Below, in pieces: positions 7,740 to 15,852 of a stretch of DNA of 64,000 nt. Where the stretch lies: positions 62,001-126,000 of the forward strand of contig CABJBM010000010.1 of NCBI GenBank assembly GCA_902363835.1. Reading direction: 5' to 3'. The DNA is from Lachnospiraceae bacterium. Its GTDB lineage: Bacteria > Bacillota > Clostridia > Lachnospirales > Lachnospiraceae. The notes below the pieces were generated by a model. It saw nothing but the letters and a program-made list of their open reading frames with translations. It searched no databases and was not told the DNA's origin. How positions within the stretch are numbered: position 1 is the stretch's first letter; each line of letters begins with the position of its first letter. The position numbers and the translations under genes were made by a program.

Positions 7740-7800
7740 TATGCGGCTCATTGTGTTACACTTGTGAGAAAATGCCTCCGTTTTTTGAAAACGGAGGTGA
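7714..7800 (+). promoter_or_regulatory. Mutually exclusive hairpins that can hide the RNHCP ribosome site
   Basis: Three segments share one sequence or its complement: arm 1 (7714-7725), arm 2 (7774-7785) and arm 3 (7788-7797). Arm 1 with arm 2 forms a perfect 12-bp stem followed by T, which can act as a terminator with a long loop. Arm 2 with arm 3 forms a perfect 10-bp hairpin with a 3-base loop that buries the GGAGGTGA ribosome site of the gene at 7807. The two cannot form together. The simple alternative is a terminator of the upstream gene whose repeat of the ribosome site is accidental. Confidence 0.5.
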
Positions 7801-7806
7801 TTTTTC

Positions 7807-8130
7807 ATGCGTAAAAGAAAGCTGAACACGGCATTTGTCTGCCAGCACTGTAAAAGAGAGGTGCTTCCCATACCAAACGGCAGCTACAGGAACCATTGCC
7901 CTTTTTGCTTGTTTTCCCTTCACGTGGATGAGGAAATCCCCGGAGACAGAAAAAACAGCTGCAAAGGTCTTATGGAACCAATAGGAATCCGATACCATAC
8001 GAAAAAGGGATTTCAGCTCATCCACCGGTGTACCAGATGCGGAACATACAGACACAATGTAATTTGTGAAGGAAATTGTCAGCCAGATAATAGAAATTTG
8101 ATTCGGGAACTCATGTATCAGATTACATAA
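7807..8130 (+). CDS. RNHCP domain zinc-ribbon protein
   Basis: The 107-residue protein contains the signature RNHCPFCL of the RNHCP domain. It is flanked by CQHC near residue 12 and by CTRCGTYRHN with a later C..N.., giving two CxxC pairs that should bind zinc. The function of the family is unknown; the fold suggests nucleic-acid or protein binding. The ATG has GGAGGTGA 6 bases upstream, and this site is part of the switch-like hairpin at 7775-7797. The gene is followed after 26 bases by an mgtC-like gene, with no terminator between, so the two may be co-transcribed. Confidence 0.88.
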   Translation: MRKRKLNTAFVCQHCKREVLPIPNGSYRNHCPFCLFSLHVDEEIPGDRKNSCKGLMEPIGIRYHTKKGFQLIHRCTRCGTYRHNVICEGNCQPDNRNLIRELMYQIT

Positions 8131-8156
8131 AACGGGAGAGGTGATTGATTCATCAT

Positions 8157-8831
8157 ATGTTATCACAGGTAAACACAGCCTCCATTGCATTCCGGTTATT
8201 CTTGTCCATTATTCTATGCGGGGCCATAGGAATGGAACGGGGCTTAAGAAACCGTCCAGCAGGCTTTATGACCTATCTTCTTGTGGGGTGCGGCTCAGCT
8301 CTTATTATGATTACTAATCAGTATATTGCAACCATCTATACCAATGTGGATCCCACCCGAATGGCCTCTCAGGTAGTAAGCGGAATCGGCTTTCTGGGGG
8401 CAGGAACCATTATCACCACTTCTAAAAATGAAATCAGGGGCTTAACAACCGCGGCTGGTATCTGGGCAGCAGCAGCCGTGGGGCTGGCCGTTGGAATCGG
8501 TTTTTATGCCGGGGCCATTTTAGGAAGTGTTTTTATTATTTTTTCCCTGATGTATTTAAAGAAAATCGACCTTTACATAAAGACCCATGCAAAAACAATG
8601 GAAATATATCTGGAATATAACGAGGAGTTTTCCGTACAGGATTTGTCCCGGTATGCGGATCAGACCCATTATGAAATGTTAGACTTAGAGTTTGGAAAGT
8701 TAAAGACCTTAAATGGGGAATTGGGCACCCTGACTTTTGAAGCCAATTTCCGGCATAAGGTAAATCATATAAAGATCATTGAAGAGATCGGGCAGCTGCC
8801 CGGCATTCTCTATGTAAGAGAGGTGGCATAA
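8157..8831 (+). CDS. MgtC/SapB family membrane protein
   Basis: Inner-membrane protein of the MgtC family. In relatives MgtC tunes magnesium homeostasis, F-type ATPase activity or cytoplasmic pH under stress. Residues 10-140 contain four or five hydrophobic helices with the family motifs GAIGMERG, GIGFLGAGTI and GLTTAAGIWAAAAVGLAVG. The last 80 residues are a soluble ACT-like tail. ATG 8157 sits 12-13 bases after AGAGGTGA; a TTG at 8145 would put the ribosome site right against the codon, so I prefer the ATG. No magnesium-responsive leader is recognisable, because the upstream gap is only 26 bases. Confidence 0.88.
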   Translation: MLSQVNTASIAFRLFLSIILCGAIGMERGLRNRPAGFMTYLLVGCGSALIMITNQYIATIYTNVDPTRMASQVVSGIGFLGAGTIITTSKNEIRGLTTAAGIWAAAAVGLAVGIGFYAGAILGSVFIIFSLMYLKKIDLYIKTHAKTMEIYLEYNEEFSVQDLSRYADQTHYEMLDLEFGKLKTLNGELGTLTFEANFRHKVNHIKIIEEIGQLPGILYVREVA

Positions 8832-8957
8832 ACCGGAAAAGGGCCGGTAGGGCATCACACAATGTCTTGCAAAATGGAAGGAATCTGGTATACTGGTTCT
8901 CATAGGAAAAGCGTGAAATTTATGGAGCGCTTTTTATTTCAGGGAGGAAGGACAACC

Positions 8958-9635
8958 GTGATAGGGACCATTGTAAATACAGCAGCGATTCTGACCGGCA
9001 GTATCATAGGAACCTGTGTGAAAAAAGGGATCGAAGACAAATATCAGAATGCATTATATAATGCCATGGGACTTTCCGCCTGCGGCCTGGGCGTTAATGC
9101 AGTGGTACAGAATATGCCAAAGAGCAGTTTTCCCGTTTTGTTTATCATCAGCCTTGCAGCAGGCAGCCTTCTTGGCGCCAGGCTGAATCTGGTGGAACGG
9201 TTTGACAGAGTTGTGGCCCGTTTCTCAAAAGGGGATTTAGGTCAGGGCCTGTCTACGGCAATTCTGCTGTTTTGCATTGGAACGCTTTCGATTCTGGGCC
9301 CAATGGAAAGCGCCCTTTATGGAAACAATACTTATTTATTTACGAATGCAACTCTGGACTTTGTCACATCAATGGTCCTGGCATCCACCTATGGGATCGG
9401 GATCGCCTTATCCGCAGTGGTATTATTTTTATGGCAGGGAAGCATTTATCTTTTTTCCGGCAGCCTTTCCGCCTTTTTAACCCCTGAGCTATTAACTGAA
9501 ATTTCCCTTGTGGGCGGTTTTTTAATCTTCAGTTCCGGCTTATCCATTTTAAAAATCAAGGACTGCAAGGCCTTAAACATGCTTCCCTCCTTGCTGGTGC
9601 CTGTTTTATGGTTTTTAATAAAGGCCGCCTTTTGA
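8958..9635 (+). CDS. DUF554 family membrane protein
   Basis: The 225-residue membrane protein has about six hydrophobic helices and the DUF554 signature parts: IGTIVNTAAILTGSIIG at the N-terminus, GLSACGLGVNAV, and ILLFCIGTLSILGPMES in the middle. The start is a GTG with GGGAGGAAGG 7 bases upstream; the frame stays open further upstream, but no ribosome site supports an earlier start. The family is thought to be transport-related, but no substrate is known to me. The neighbouring genes (MgtC upstream, shikimate dehydrogenase downstream with its own promoter) do not point to a role. Confidence 0.88.
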   Translation: MIGTIVNTAAILTGSIIGTCVKKGIEDKYQNALYNAMGLSACGLGVNAVVQNMPKSSFPVLFIISLAAGSLLGARLNLVERFDRVVARFSKGDLGQGLSTAILLFCIGTLSILGPMESALYGNNTYLFTNATLDFVTSMVLASTYGIGIALSAVVLFLWQGSIYLFSGSLSAFLTPELLTEISLVGGFLIFSSGLSILKIKDCKALNMLPSLLVPVLWFLIKAAF

Positions 9636-9689
9636 TAAAAGGCAAAGCTAAAAATGGGATACCAAAGCCGGAACTGTCAATAGAAAATA

Positions 9690-9718
9690 TTGACAAGTCG
9701 GCAAAAGAAGTGTATCTT
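9690..9718 (+). promoter_or_regulatory. Sigma-A promoter of the shikimate dehydrogenase gene
   Basis: A perfect TTGACA at 9690-9695, a 17-base spacer and TATCTT at 9713-9718. It lies in the gap before the ATG at 9786 and also falls upstream of any ribosome site, supporting the ATG at 9786 over earlier in-frame starts. Confidence 0.65.
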
Positions 9719-9785
9719 ATCGGTAATACAGGCATACCTTTATTCCCTGAAAAGACGGGCAATAAGGTGGAAGGGAGAAAATACA

Positions 9786-10655
9786 ATGGAAAAAAGAATT
9801 TCAGGAAAAACAGGTTTGCTGGGGCTGATCGGTTCACCCGTAGGACATTCCGGTTCGCCGGCTATGTATAATTACTGTTTTGAGAAGCTGGGTCTGGATT
9901 ATGCATATCTTGCTTTTGATATTAAGGTGGATGAGGTGGCAAAGGCAATAGAGGCCATAAAGACATTCCGCATGAGAGGCTGCAACGTGACCATGCCATG
10001 TAAGAATGAAGCCGCCAAATACATGGATGAGCTGTCTCCTGCCGCCCGGATCATTGGTGCGGTCAATACCATAGTAAATGAAGATGGAAGGCTGATCGGG
10101 CATATTACCGATGGCCAGGGTTTTGTAGATAATCTCCGTGACCACGGAGTTGAAATAACCGGTAAGAAAATCATTGTCTGCGGCGGAGGCGGAGCGGCTG
10201 CTGCCATTCAGGTGCAGTGCGCACTGGAGGGAGCCAGAGAAATTTCCATTTTTAATATTAAGGATGCGTTCTTTGAGAGAACCCTTCAAACCGCGGAAAA
10301 AATCAGGCAGGAAAAGCCGGAATGCATTATCAATGTATATGATATAGCAGATATTGAAAAGATGAGGGAAGAAATCGCCTCCAGTGACATTTTGGCCAAC
10401 GCCACCATTGTGGGCATGAAACCCATGGACAATGAAAGTGTTGTAAAGGATGTTGCCATGTTCCGCTCAGGATTGGTTGTGGTTGATGCGGTTTACAATC
10501 CAAAGGAAACAAAGATGTTAAGAGAGGCAAAGGCTGCCGGCTGTATCTGCATTGACGGACAGGGAATGCTTGTATGGCAGGGGGCTGAGGCATTTAAGCT
10601 CTATACGGGACAGGAGATGCCTGTAGAGGAAGTGAAGGAACTGTTTTTCAGCTAA
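9786..10655 (+). CDS. aroE: Shikimate (or shikimate/quinate) dehydrogenase
   Basis: NAD(P)-dependent reduction of 3-dehydroshikimate to shikimate in aromatic amino-acid synthesis, or the reverse with quinate. The 289-residue protein has the substrate site GSPVGHSGSPAMYN (serines 22 and 24), NVTMPCK with the catalytic Lys73, GAVNTIV, HITDGQG with Asp109, and a glycine-rich nucleotide loop (CGGGGAAAA). The late segment VDAVYNPKET is also typical. ITDGQG in place of the usual NTDGxG, and membership next to no aro operon, leave room for a YdiB-type shikimate/quinate enzyme. The window also encodes a chorismate mutase-shikimate kinase fusion at 42869, so pathway genes are scattered. Confidence 0.88.
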   Translation: MEKRISGKTGLLGLIGSPVGHSGSPAMYNYCFEKLGLDYAYLAFDIKVDEVAKAIEAIKTFRMRGCNVTMPCKNEAAKYMDELSPAARIIGAVNTIVNEDGRLIGHITDGQGFVDNLRDHGVEITGKKIIVCGGGGAAAAIQVQCALEGAREISIFNIKDAFFERTLQTAEKIRQEKPECIINVYDIADIEKMREEIASSDILANATIVGMKPMDNESVVKDVAMFRSGLVVVDAVYNPKETKMLREAKAAGCICIDGQGMLVWQGAEAFKLYTGQEMPVEEVKELFFS

Positions 10656-11076
10656 TGATGTAAAATTTACCGGCCAGGTTTCGGTGGACAGCCTGTATAA
10701 AAGGCACACCGGAAGAGATAAAAATGTTTTTGAAAGATACGGCAGATTATTTTCATGAAATGAAGATAACCGCCGTTTTTTTTGCCGTATTTGAAAACTC
10801 TTTTTGCTTAGGAAGTATTTAAAAATTACTGCCAAAGCCGCCCGATTAATGAGGAAGATGATGAAAATGTAAATATCGTAAAATACTGTAATAAAAGAAT
10901 TGGGAAAAAATGAAGATATTGCTAGAAACCTTAAGATGATTTATTTTTACCCAGGTCCATAAATGCTATACTTTTTTTATAAACTAAATGCCCTTATTCC
11001 GCTGTCTTCCTGAAAATGCCGCCATTTTCAGAGAGAACGGCTGAGGGTGTAAAAAAAGTAAGGGGGATCTTTTCTT
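10656..11076. other. Intergenic region with hairpins before the giant secreted protein gene
   Basis: No convincing gene lies in this 421-base stretch. A 5-bp stem at about 10739-10776 followed by eight T may be a weak terminator for aroE. TATACT near 10970 could be a -10 box. A perfect 9-bp hairpin with a CCGC loop (arms 11010-11018 and 11023-11031) lies in the probable 5' leader of the next gene, about 45 bases before its ATG. A 32-codon frame from 10723 overlaps the terminator-like stem and is probably noise. Confidence 0.5.
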
Positions 11077-14000
11077 ATGCTAAAAAGCAGCAGGCTTTTC
11101 AAAAGAAAAGCGGCCGGCATGATGGCAGCAGTGATGATGATCGGCATCTTGCCTGTGAATATGATCGGATTTGCTGATGTTCTGGAAATGCCGTCGGACA
11201 GTTATGAGAACATGGATGAAAACATTGCCACAAGGTCCAACGCCAGTTATGCCACTGAATCCATTGCACAGAAGGCTCAGGAGTTACAGGAGGAAGGAAC
11301 TGTGTATTACGTGGATGCCAAAAACGGCAATGACAGCGGGGACGGAAAAACAGAAGAAACTGCATGGAAGACCTTTGACAGGGTCAATTCCAAAACTTTT
11401 TTACCAGGAGATAAGATACTTTTAAAAGCAGACTGTATCTGGAACCAGGCGCTGAATCCCAAAGGAAGCGGCAGAGAGGGGGCACCCATTACCATTGATC
11501 AGTATGGAGAGGGAAACCGCCCTGTGATTAACGGCAACGGGACTTCCGGTCCTTCCATCACCGGTGCGGTGACGATCTATAACGAAGAGTACTGGGAAAT
11601 TTACAATCTGGAAGTGACGAATCTGGAAGATACGGATAAAATGGGAGAGTCCATGGACAGCGGCACCAGCGAACGTGCCGGAATCCTGATCTATTCCTCC
11701 AACCAGAAAAAAATATACAAGCACATTACCGTGAAAAATTGCTATGTACACGATGTCAATTCCAACTTTAAAGGCGGAAAAACTTCCGGCGGCATCATTG
11801 TTATGGGCCATTACCTGGACAAAGACGGAAACAGGGTCACCATTGATGACGCCGGCAATCTGACTGCCAAGGCAATGGGGCGGGCGGCCTTTGAGGACGT
11901 GCTTATTGAAGGGAATTACGTAAAGAACGTGGCGATTGAAGGAATCCGGAATAAATGCAATACGGATATTTCCAGTTCAGGCTGGGGAAAGAATGAATTC
12001 CTTAAAAACTATTCCAATGTAACCATCCGCAATAATTATCTGGAAAATGTTGTAGGCGACGGCATCGTTTTAACGGAAACAAAAGGCGGACTGATCGAGG
12101 GGAATATGGTAAACTCTTCCTGCGGCTTTGACCGGGGCGCAGTAAACTATGCCCAGTGCTGGACCATGTTTGCCGATAATGTTACCGTACAGTACAACGA
12201 AGTCTACGGAAACCGGTATGGGTACGATGACGGCGAGGCCTTTGACTCGGATATGATGAATGTGGACAATGTTTTCCAATACAATTTAAGCCATGACTGC
12301 GGCGGCGGTGCCATGCTGTTTATGGCAAGTCAGAAAAATACCATATTCCGTTATAATATAAGTATTAATGACGGTACAGGCACTTATCCCGGTGAAAGCA
12401 GGCTGCAGCAGCAGACCTTCCATTATGATAATACAACTTCTGCGGGACCCGGTGTAGGAAAAATTTATAACAATACCATTGTTCTCTTTGGAGAAGATAA
12501 AAAAACTTCCCTGTTTGGGGGGCTGAGCAAAAGAACCTGTTTCGTGGATTTCAAAAATAATATTGTTCTGGCCAAAGACGGAGCGACCATTGATTTTGCA
12601 GTTTTGGCCCAGGGATCTATGATTCATGATGACAGCGTCATAGAAAACAACTGTTTTTATCCGGATTCCATTGCCAACACCAGCGCCGGTTCTGTTTTGA
12701 ATAAGGAGAGCCTGGAGGCTAAGGGAAATATATTTAAGGATCCAATGCTTGTGGATTACAAGGCAGGAAAGGATTATTCCCAATATAAATATCCTTTGGA
12801 GGAGCTGGAAGATCTTATGGATTCCGACTTTACCAAAGAGAGAATCCAGAAGCTGGCAGAACCGTATCAGCTGACGGATGGGTCTCCTTGTATCCGCGCC
12901 GGACAAAGGATCGAAGGCATGCCCACGGAAGATATTATGGGCAATACCATTGCAGGGCGTGTGGACATGGGCGCTTTGGAATATTCCAGTGAGGATGAGA
13001 TGGCAGAGGAGGTGGAGGAGGTTCATATTGTAACCACTCCCGGAGTTGTGCCGAAACTGCCGGCAACCTTAAAAATCGTTCTGGATGGGAAATCTTATGA
13101 TTACCCGGTTAAGTGGGATGACCTGACAAAGGAAGACTGCATGGAAGCGGGAATTATTGAACTTGCGGGAGTCCTGCCTGGACTGTCCAATCAGGTTGCG
13201 GCCGTCATAATTATAGCCGATGCACCGGAGAGTTTTGAGCCGGTTGAGGTTTCCACCTTTGCAGGAATTTACCCGGTACTTCCTGATCAGGTTACAGCAG
13301 AATTTGCCGGAGGCCTGACCCTGGAGCTTGGGGTGACATGGGAAACCCTTACTCTGGAACAGTATTCCCATGAAGGTGAGATTATTGTAGAAGGAACTGT
13401 TTCGGGCTTAAAGGAAAAATGCAGGGCAAAGGTAACGGTTATGGGTGAGCTTGGAGATGGAGCAAGTGTAAAGGAAAAAGTGACTTCAAAGGATGCCTAT
13501 ACCCAGCAAAGCGACGGAAACAAGGCCTACGGAAGTTCTGACCCCAATGTTATTAAGGTCAAAACAGCCAATAATTCGCCCTCCTACACAAGAAATGGAC
13601 TGATTGGCTTTGATTTAAGTGATGAAGAGCAGATGCTAAAATCCGCCTCCAGCATTACCATAAAGCTGCAGATGACAAGACCGGTTTCAGAGGCAGATTA
13701 TAAAACCATTAACAATCATTTTTATCTCAAGGTTTATGAAGTGAGTGACAACTGGGCGGAAGGAACGGTGACATGGAACTCCTCTCCGGCTGTTTCCCAT
13801 GATAAGCTGGTGATCAATGATAAAAAAATAGTTTACGCCAATATCCGGGATGCCCATGAGAATATTGTGGAACTGGATGTGACCGATTGGGTAAAGAATG
13901 CCTATGCCAAAAAAGAGCAGACAAAGTTTTCCTTCCTCATGATAACCGATTATTTCGGGGAGTATGCAAACGGTGATAATGGAGGCATTGATTTCGCTTC

Positions 14001-15792
14001 CAAAGAAGCAGCCGGGAAAATGGCGCCTACCATGGTATTAAGCAATGTATACGAAACAGAGGTGGAAGCTGTTTCTGTTTCAACACCGGCAGGAAAGATG
14101 CCAGGTCTGCCGGAGACAGTATCAGTCAGCTACTCCAACGGAGAACAAAAAAACGTGGCAGTGGAATGGAACAGCGTTGAATCTGCAAAATACCAGAGCG
14201 AGGGGAATTTTGTGGTGTATGGAAAGGCAAATGGGGTGAGGCTTCCCATTAAGTGTACCGTATATGTCATGGAAGCGATGCATAAAGTCGTCTCCATAAA
14301 GGATATTCCTCCCATCATCCAGCTGGTTGGAACACCGTGGGAGGAACTGGGACTTCCAAAGACAGCAGCAGCACTGCTGGATAATGGGAAGGAAGCGGAA
14401 GTTCCCATTGAATATTGGTTCCCGGATAATGCCTATGACCCGGAAAAAGTATTTTCCTATACCTGCATCGGATATCTGGATCTTACGGGACATGAAACAA
14501 TTGAAAACCCCAATCAGAAGTTTGCCACAGTAACCGTAAGCATTATTGAACCGGAAGACAAAAATGCCCTCCTTGTTCTCTATACAGAAGCAGCGGACTT
14601 AATCAATCAAGGTGCATTGGACCGTCTGACCGATGGGGCAAAAAGCCGGTTTATGAAAGCCTTCAGCCAGGCAGCCGCCGTACTGATCAACACAAAGGCA
14701 ACCGAATCAGAAGTACATAAATCTTATGTCAATTTGATGGAAGCAATCTGGAATCTGGATTCAGAAGAAAATGTAAAGCCTGACACCTCCGCCCTTAGGG
14801 ATCTGGTGCTCATTGGGGAATCCAAAAACAAGAAGGATTATACTGAGGAGTCCTATGAGGCATTAAAGGATGCTCTTTCAGAAGCGAAGTCCGTTTTAAA
14901 GGATAAGACTCTTACAAAGGGCGACCAGTACCGGGTAGACCAGGCATACGACTATTTGAAAGAGGCCATTGACGGCCTGGAGTTCAGTGGAAATTCAGGA
15001 TCAGAAAACAGGATTGTCACAGGAATAAAAATTGTTGCACTGCCAAATCAGACAGAATACAAAGCAGGAGAACGAATCAGCCATTTTGGCTTAAAGGTGG
15101 CTGCCGTGTACAGTGATGACTCATTAAAGATTATAAACGACTATGAGATATCGGATGTGAGTACTTCTGTTCCGGGCGTAAAGGATGTGATCATCACTTA
15201 CCGCACAGCGGTCAATAATGCCATTAAGGTGTTTTCAGACGTATTCCAGATCACGGTTATAAAAGAAACTTCCCAGGGAAGCGGTTCCGGCAGCTCAGGA
15301 GGAGGCACATCCTCTCAAAGGACGGGGACAGGTATAAGCGGACAATGGCAGAAGGTCAATGGAACGGAGTGGAGATTCTTAAAGGCTGACAAAACCTATG
15401 CTGCCAATGAATGGGCAAAGATAAGCGGGAAATGGTACCGGTTCAATGAAAACGGCATGATGCAGACCGGCTGGATCGTGGATCAGGGCATATGGTATAG
15501 GCTTAGCCCCAATGGTGACATGGAGTCAGGCTGGATAAAAGAAGAATCAGACGGAAACTGGTATTTCCTTGATGAATCCGGTGCCATGAGAACCGGCTGG
15601 GTCCTTATTAATGGCATCTGGTATTACTTTAATCCTGTTACCCAGGGAGAAACCGGCTGGCAGAAAACAGAAGGCGGCAAATGGGGACATCAGACTGGAG
15701 TAAGCGGGAGCAGACCAATGGGAGCCCTTTGTACCAATACCACAACGGCAGACGGATATCGGGTAGATGAAAACGGTGCCTGGATCCGGTGA
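11077..15792 (+). CDS. Giant secreted parallel beta-helix protein with DNRLRE, FIVAR and cell-wall-binding repeats
   Basis: A 1571-residue exported protein, probably a polysaccharide lyase or hydrolase acting at the cell surface. A signal peptide (residues 1-33) is followed by YYVDAKNGNDSGDG, a start typical of right-handed parallel beta-helix enzymes, with the helix to about residue 640. Then come two bacterial Ig-like (Big_4 type) modules (about 645-790), a DNRLRE module (about 792-990, containing GTVTWNSSP), a third Ig-like module, two FIVAR-like helical repeats (about 1160-1305), a further Ig-like domain (about 1315-1400), a Gly/Ser linker, and choline-binding-type repeats (GWIV, GNWYFLDESGAMRTGW). 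The catalytic family is not certain; I cannot point to active-site residues. It stands directly before a PL8 lyase gene, so glycosaminoglycan or similar host glycans are the likely target. Confidence 0.85.
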   Translation: MLKSSRLFKRKAAGMMAAVMMIGILPVNMIGFADVLEMPSDSYENMDENIATRSNASYATESIAQKAQELQEEGTVYYVDAKNGNDSGDGKTEETAWKTFDRVNSKTFLPGDKILLKADCIWNQALNPKGSGREGAPITIDQYGEGNRPVINGNGTSGPSITGAVTIYNEEYWEIYNLEVTNLEDTDKMGESMDSGTSERAGILIYSSNQKKIYKHITVKNCYVHDVNSNFKGGKTSGGIIVMGHYLDKDGNRVTIDDAGNLTAKAMGRAAFEDVLIEGNYVKNVAIEGIRNKCNTDISSSGWGKNEFLKNYSNVTIRNNYLENVVGDGIVLTETKGGLIEGNMVNSSCGFDRGAVNYAQCWTMFADNVTVQYNEVYGNRYGYDDGEAFDSDMMNVDNVFQYNLSHDCGGGAMLFMASQKNTIFRYNISINDGTGTYPGESRLQQQTFHYDNTTSAGPGVGKIYNNTIVLFGEDKKTSLFGGLSKRTCFVDFKNNIVLAKDGATIDFAVLAQGSMIHDDSVIENNCFYPDSIANTSAGSVLNKESLEAKGNIFKDPMLVDYKAGKDYSQYKYPLEELEDLMDSDFTKERIQKLAEPYQLTDGSPCIRAGQRIEGMPTEDIMGNTIAGRVDMGALEYSSEDEMAEEVEEVHIVTTPGVVPKLPATLKIVLDGKSYDYPVKWDDLTKEDCMEAGIIELAGVLPGLSNQVAAVIIIADAPESFEPVEVSTFAGIYPVLPDQVTAEFAGGLTLELGVTWETLTLEQYSHEGEIIVEGTVSGLKEKCRAKVTVMGELGDGASVKEKVTSKDAYTQQSDGNKAYGSSDPNVIKVKTANNSPSYTRNGLIGFDLSDEEQMLKSASSITIKLQMTRPVSEADYKTINNHFYLKVYEVSDNWAEGTVTWNSSPAVSHDKLVINDKKIVYANIRDAHENIVELDVTDWVKNAYAKKEQTKFSFLMITDYFGEYANGDNGGIDFASKEAAGKMAPTMVLSNVYETEVEAVSVSTPAGKMPGLPETVSVSYSNGEQKNVAVEWNSVESAKYQSEGNFVVYGKANGVRLPIKCTVYVMEAMHKVVSIKDIPPIIQLVGTPWEELGLPKTAAALLDNGKEAEVPIEYWFPDNAYDPEKVFSYTCIGYLDLTGHETIENPNQKFATVTVSIIEPEDKNALLVLYTEAADLINQGALDRLTDGAKSRFMKAFSQAAAVLINTKATESEVHKSYVNLMEAIWNLDSEENVKPDTSALRDLVLIGESKNKKDYTEESYEALKDALSEAKSVLKDKTLTKGDQYRVDQAYDYLKEAIDGLEFSGNSGSENRIVTGIKIVALPNQTEYKAGERISHFGLKVAAVYSDDSLKIINDYEISDVSTSVPGVKDVIITYRTAVNNAIKVFSDVFQITVIKETSQGSGSGSSGGGTSSQRTGTGISGQWQKVNGTEWRFLKADKTYAANEWAKISGKWYRFNENGMMQTGWIVDQGIWYRLSPNGDMESGWIKEESDGNWYFLDESGAMRTGWVLINGIWYYFNPVTQGETGWQKTEGGKWGHQTGVSGSRPMGALCTNTTTADGYRVDENGAWIR

Positions 15793-15801
15793 TCAATTTA
15801 A

Positions 15802-15829
15802 CCTGAAAGAGGGATTTCCCTCTTTCAGG
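15802..15829 (+). terminator. Intercistronic hairpin between the two giant enzyme genes
   Basis: Perfect 12-bp arms 15802-15813 and 15818-15829 with a 4-base loop, immediately after the stop codon. No T-run follows, so it may protect or process the mRNA or end transcription only partly. Confidence 0.5.
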
Positions 15830-15852
15830 GACCATTTGGGGGAAACGGTCTT

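Noticed and set aside
10723..10821. 32-codon frame after aroE with a weak ribosome site
   Set aside because: Overlaps a terminator-like stem with eight T and gives a low-complexity peptide.
12286..13026. Long minus-strand open frame (246 codons) inside the giant beta-helix gene
   Set aside because: Antisense to a well-supported gene, no ribosome site, composition of a shadow frame.
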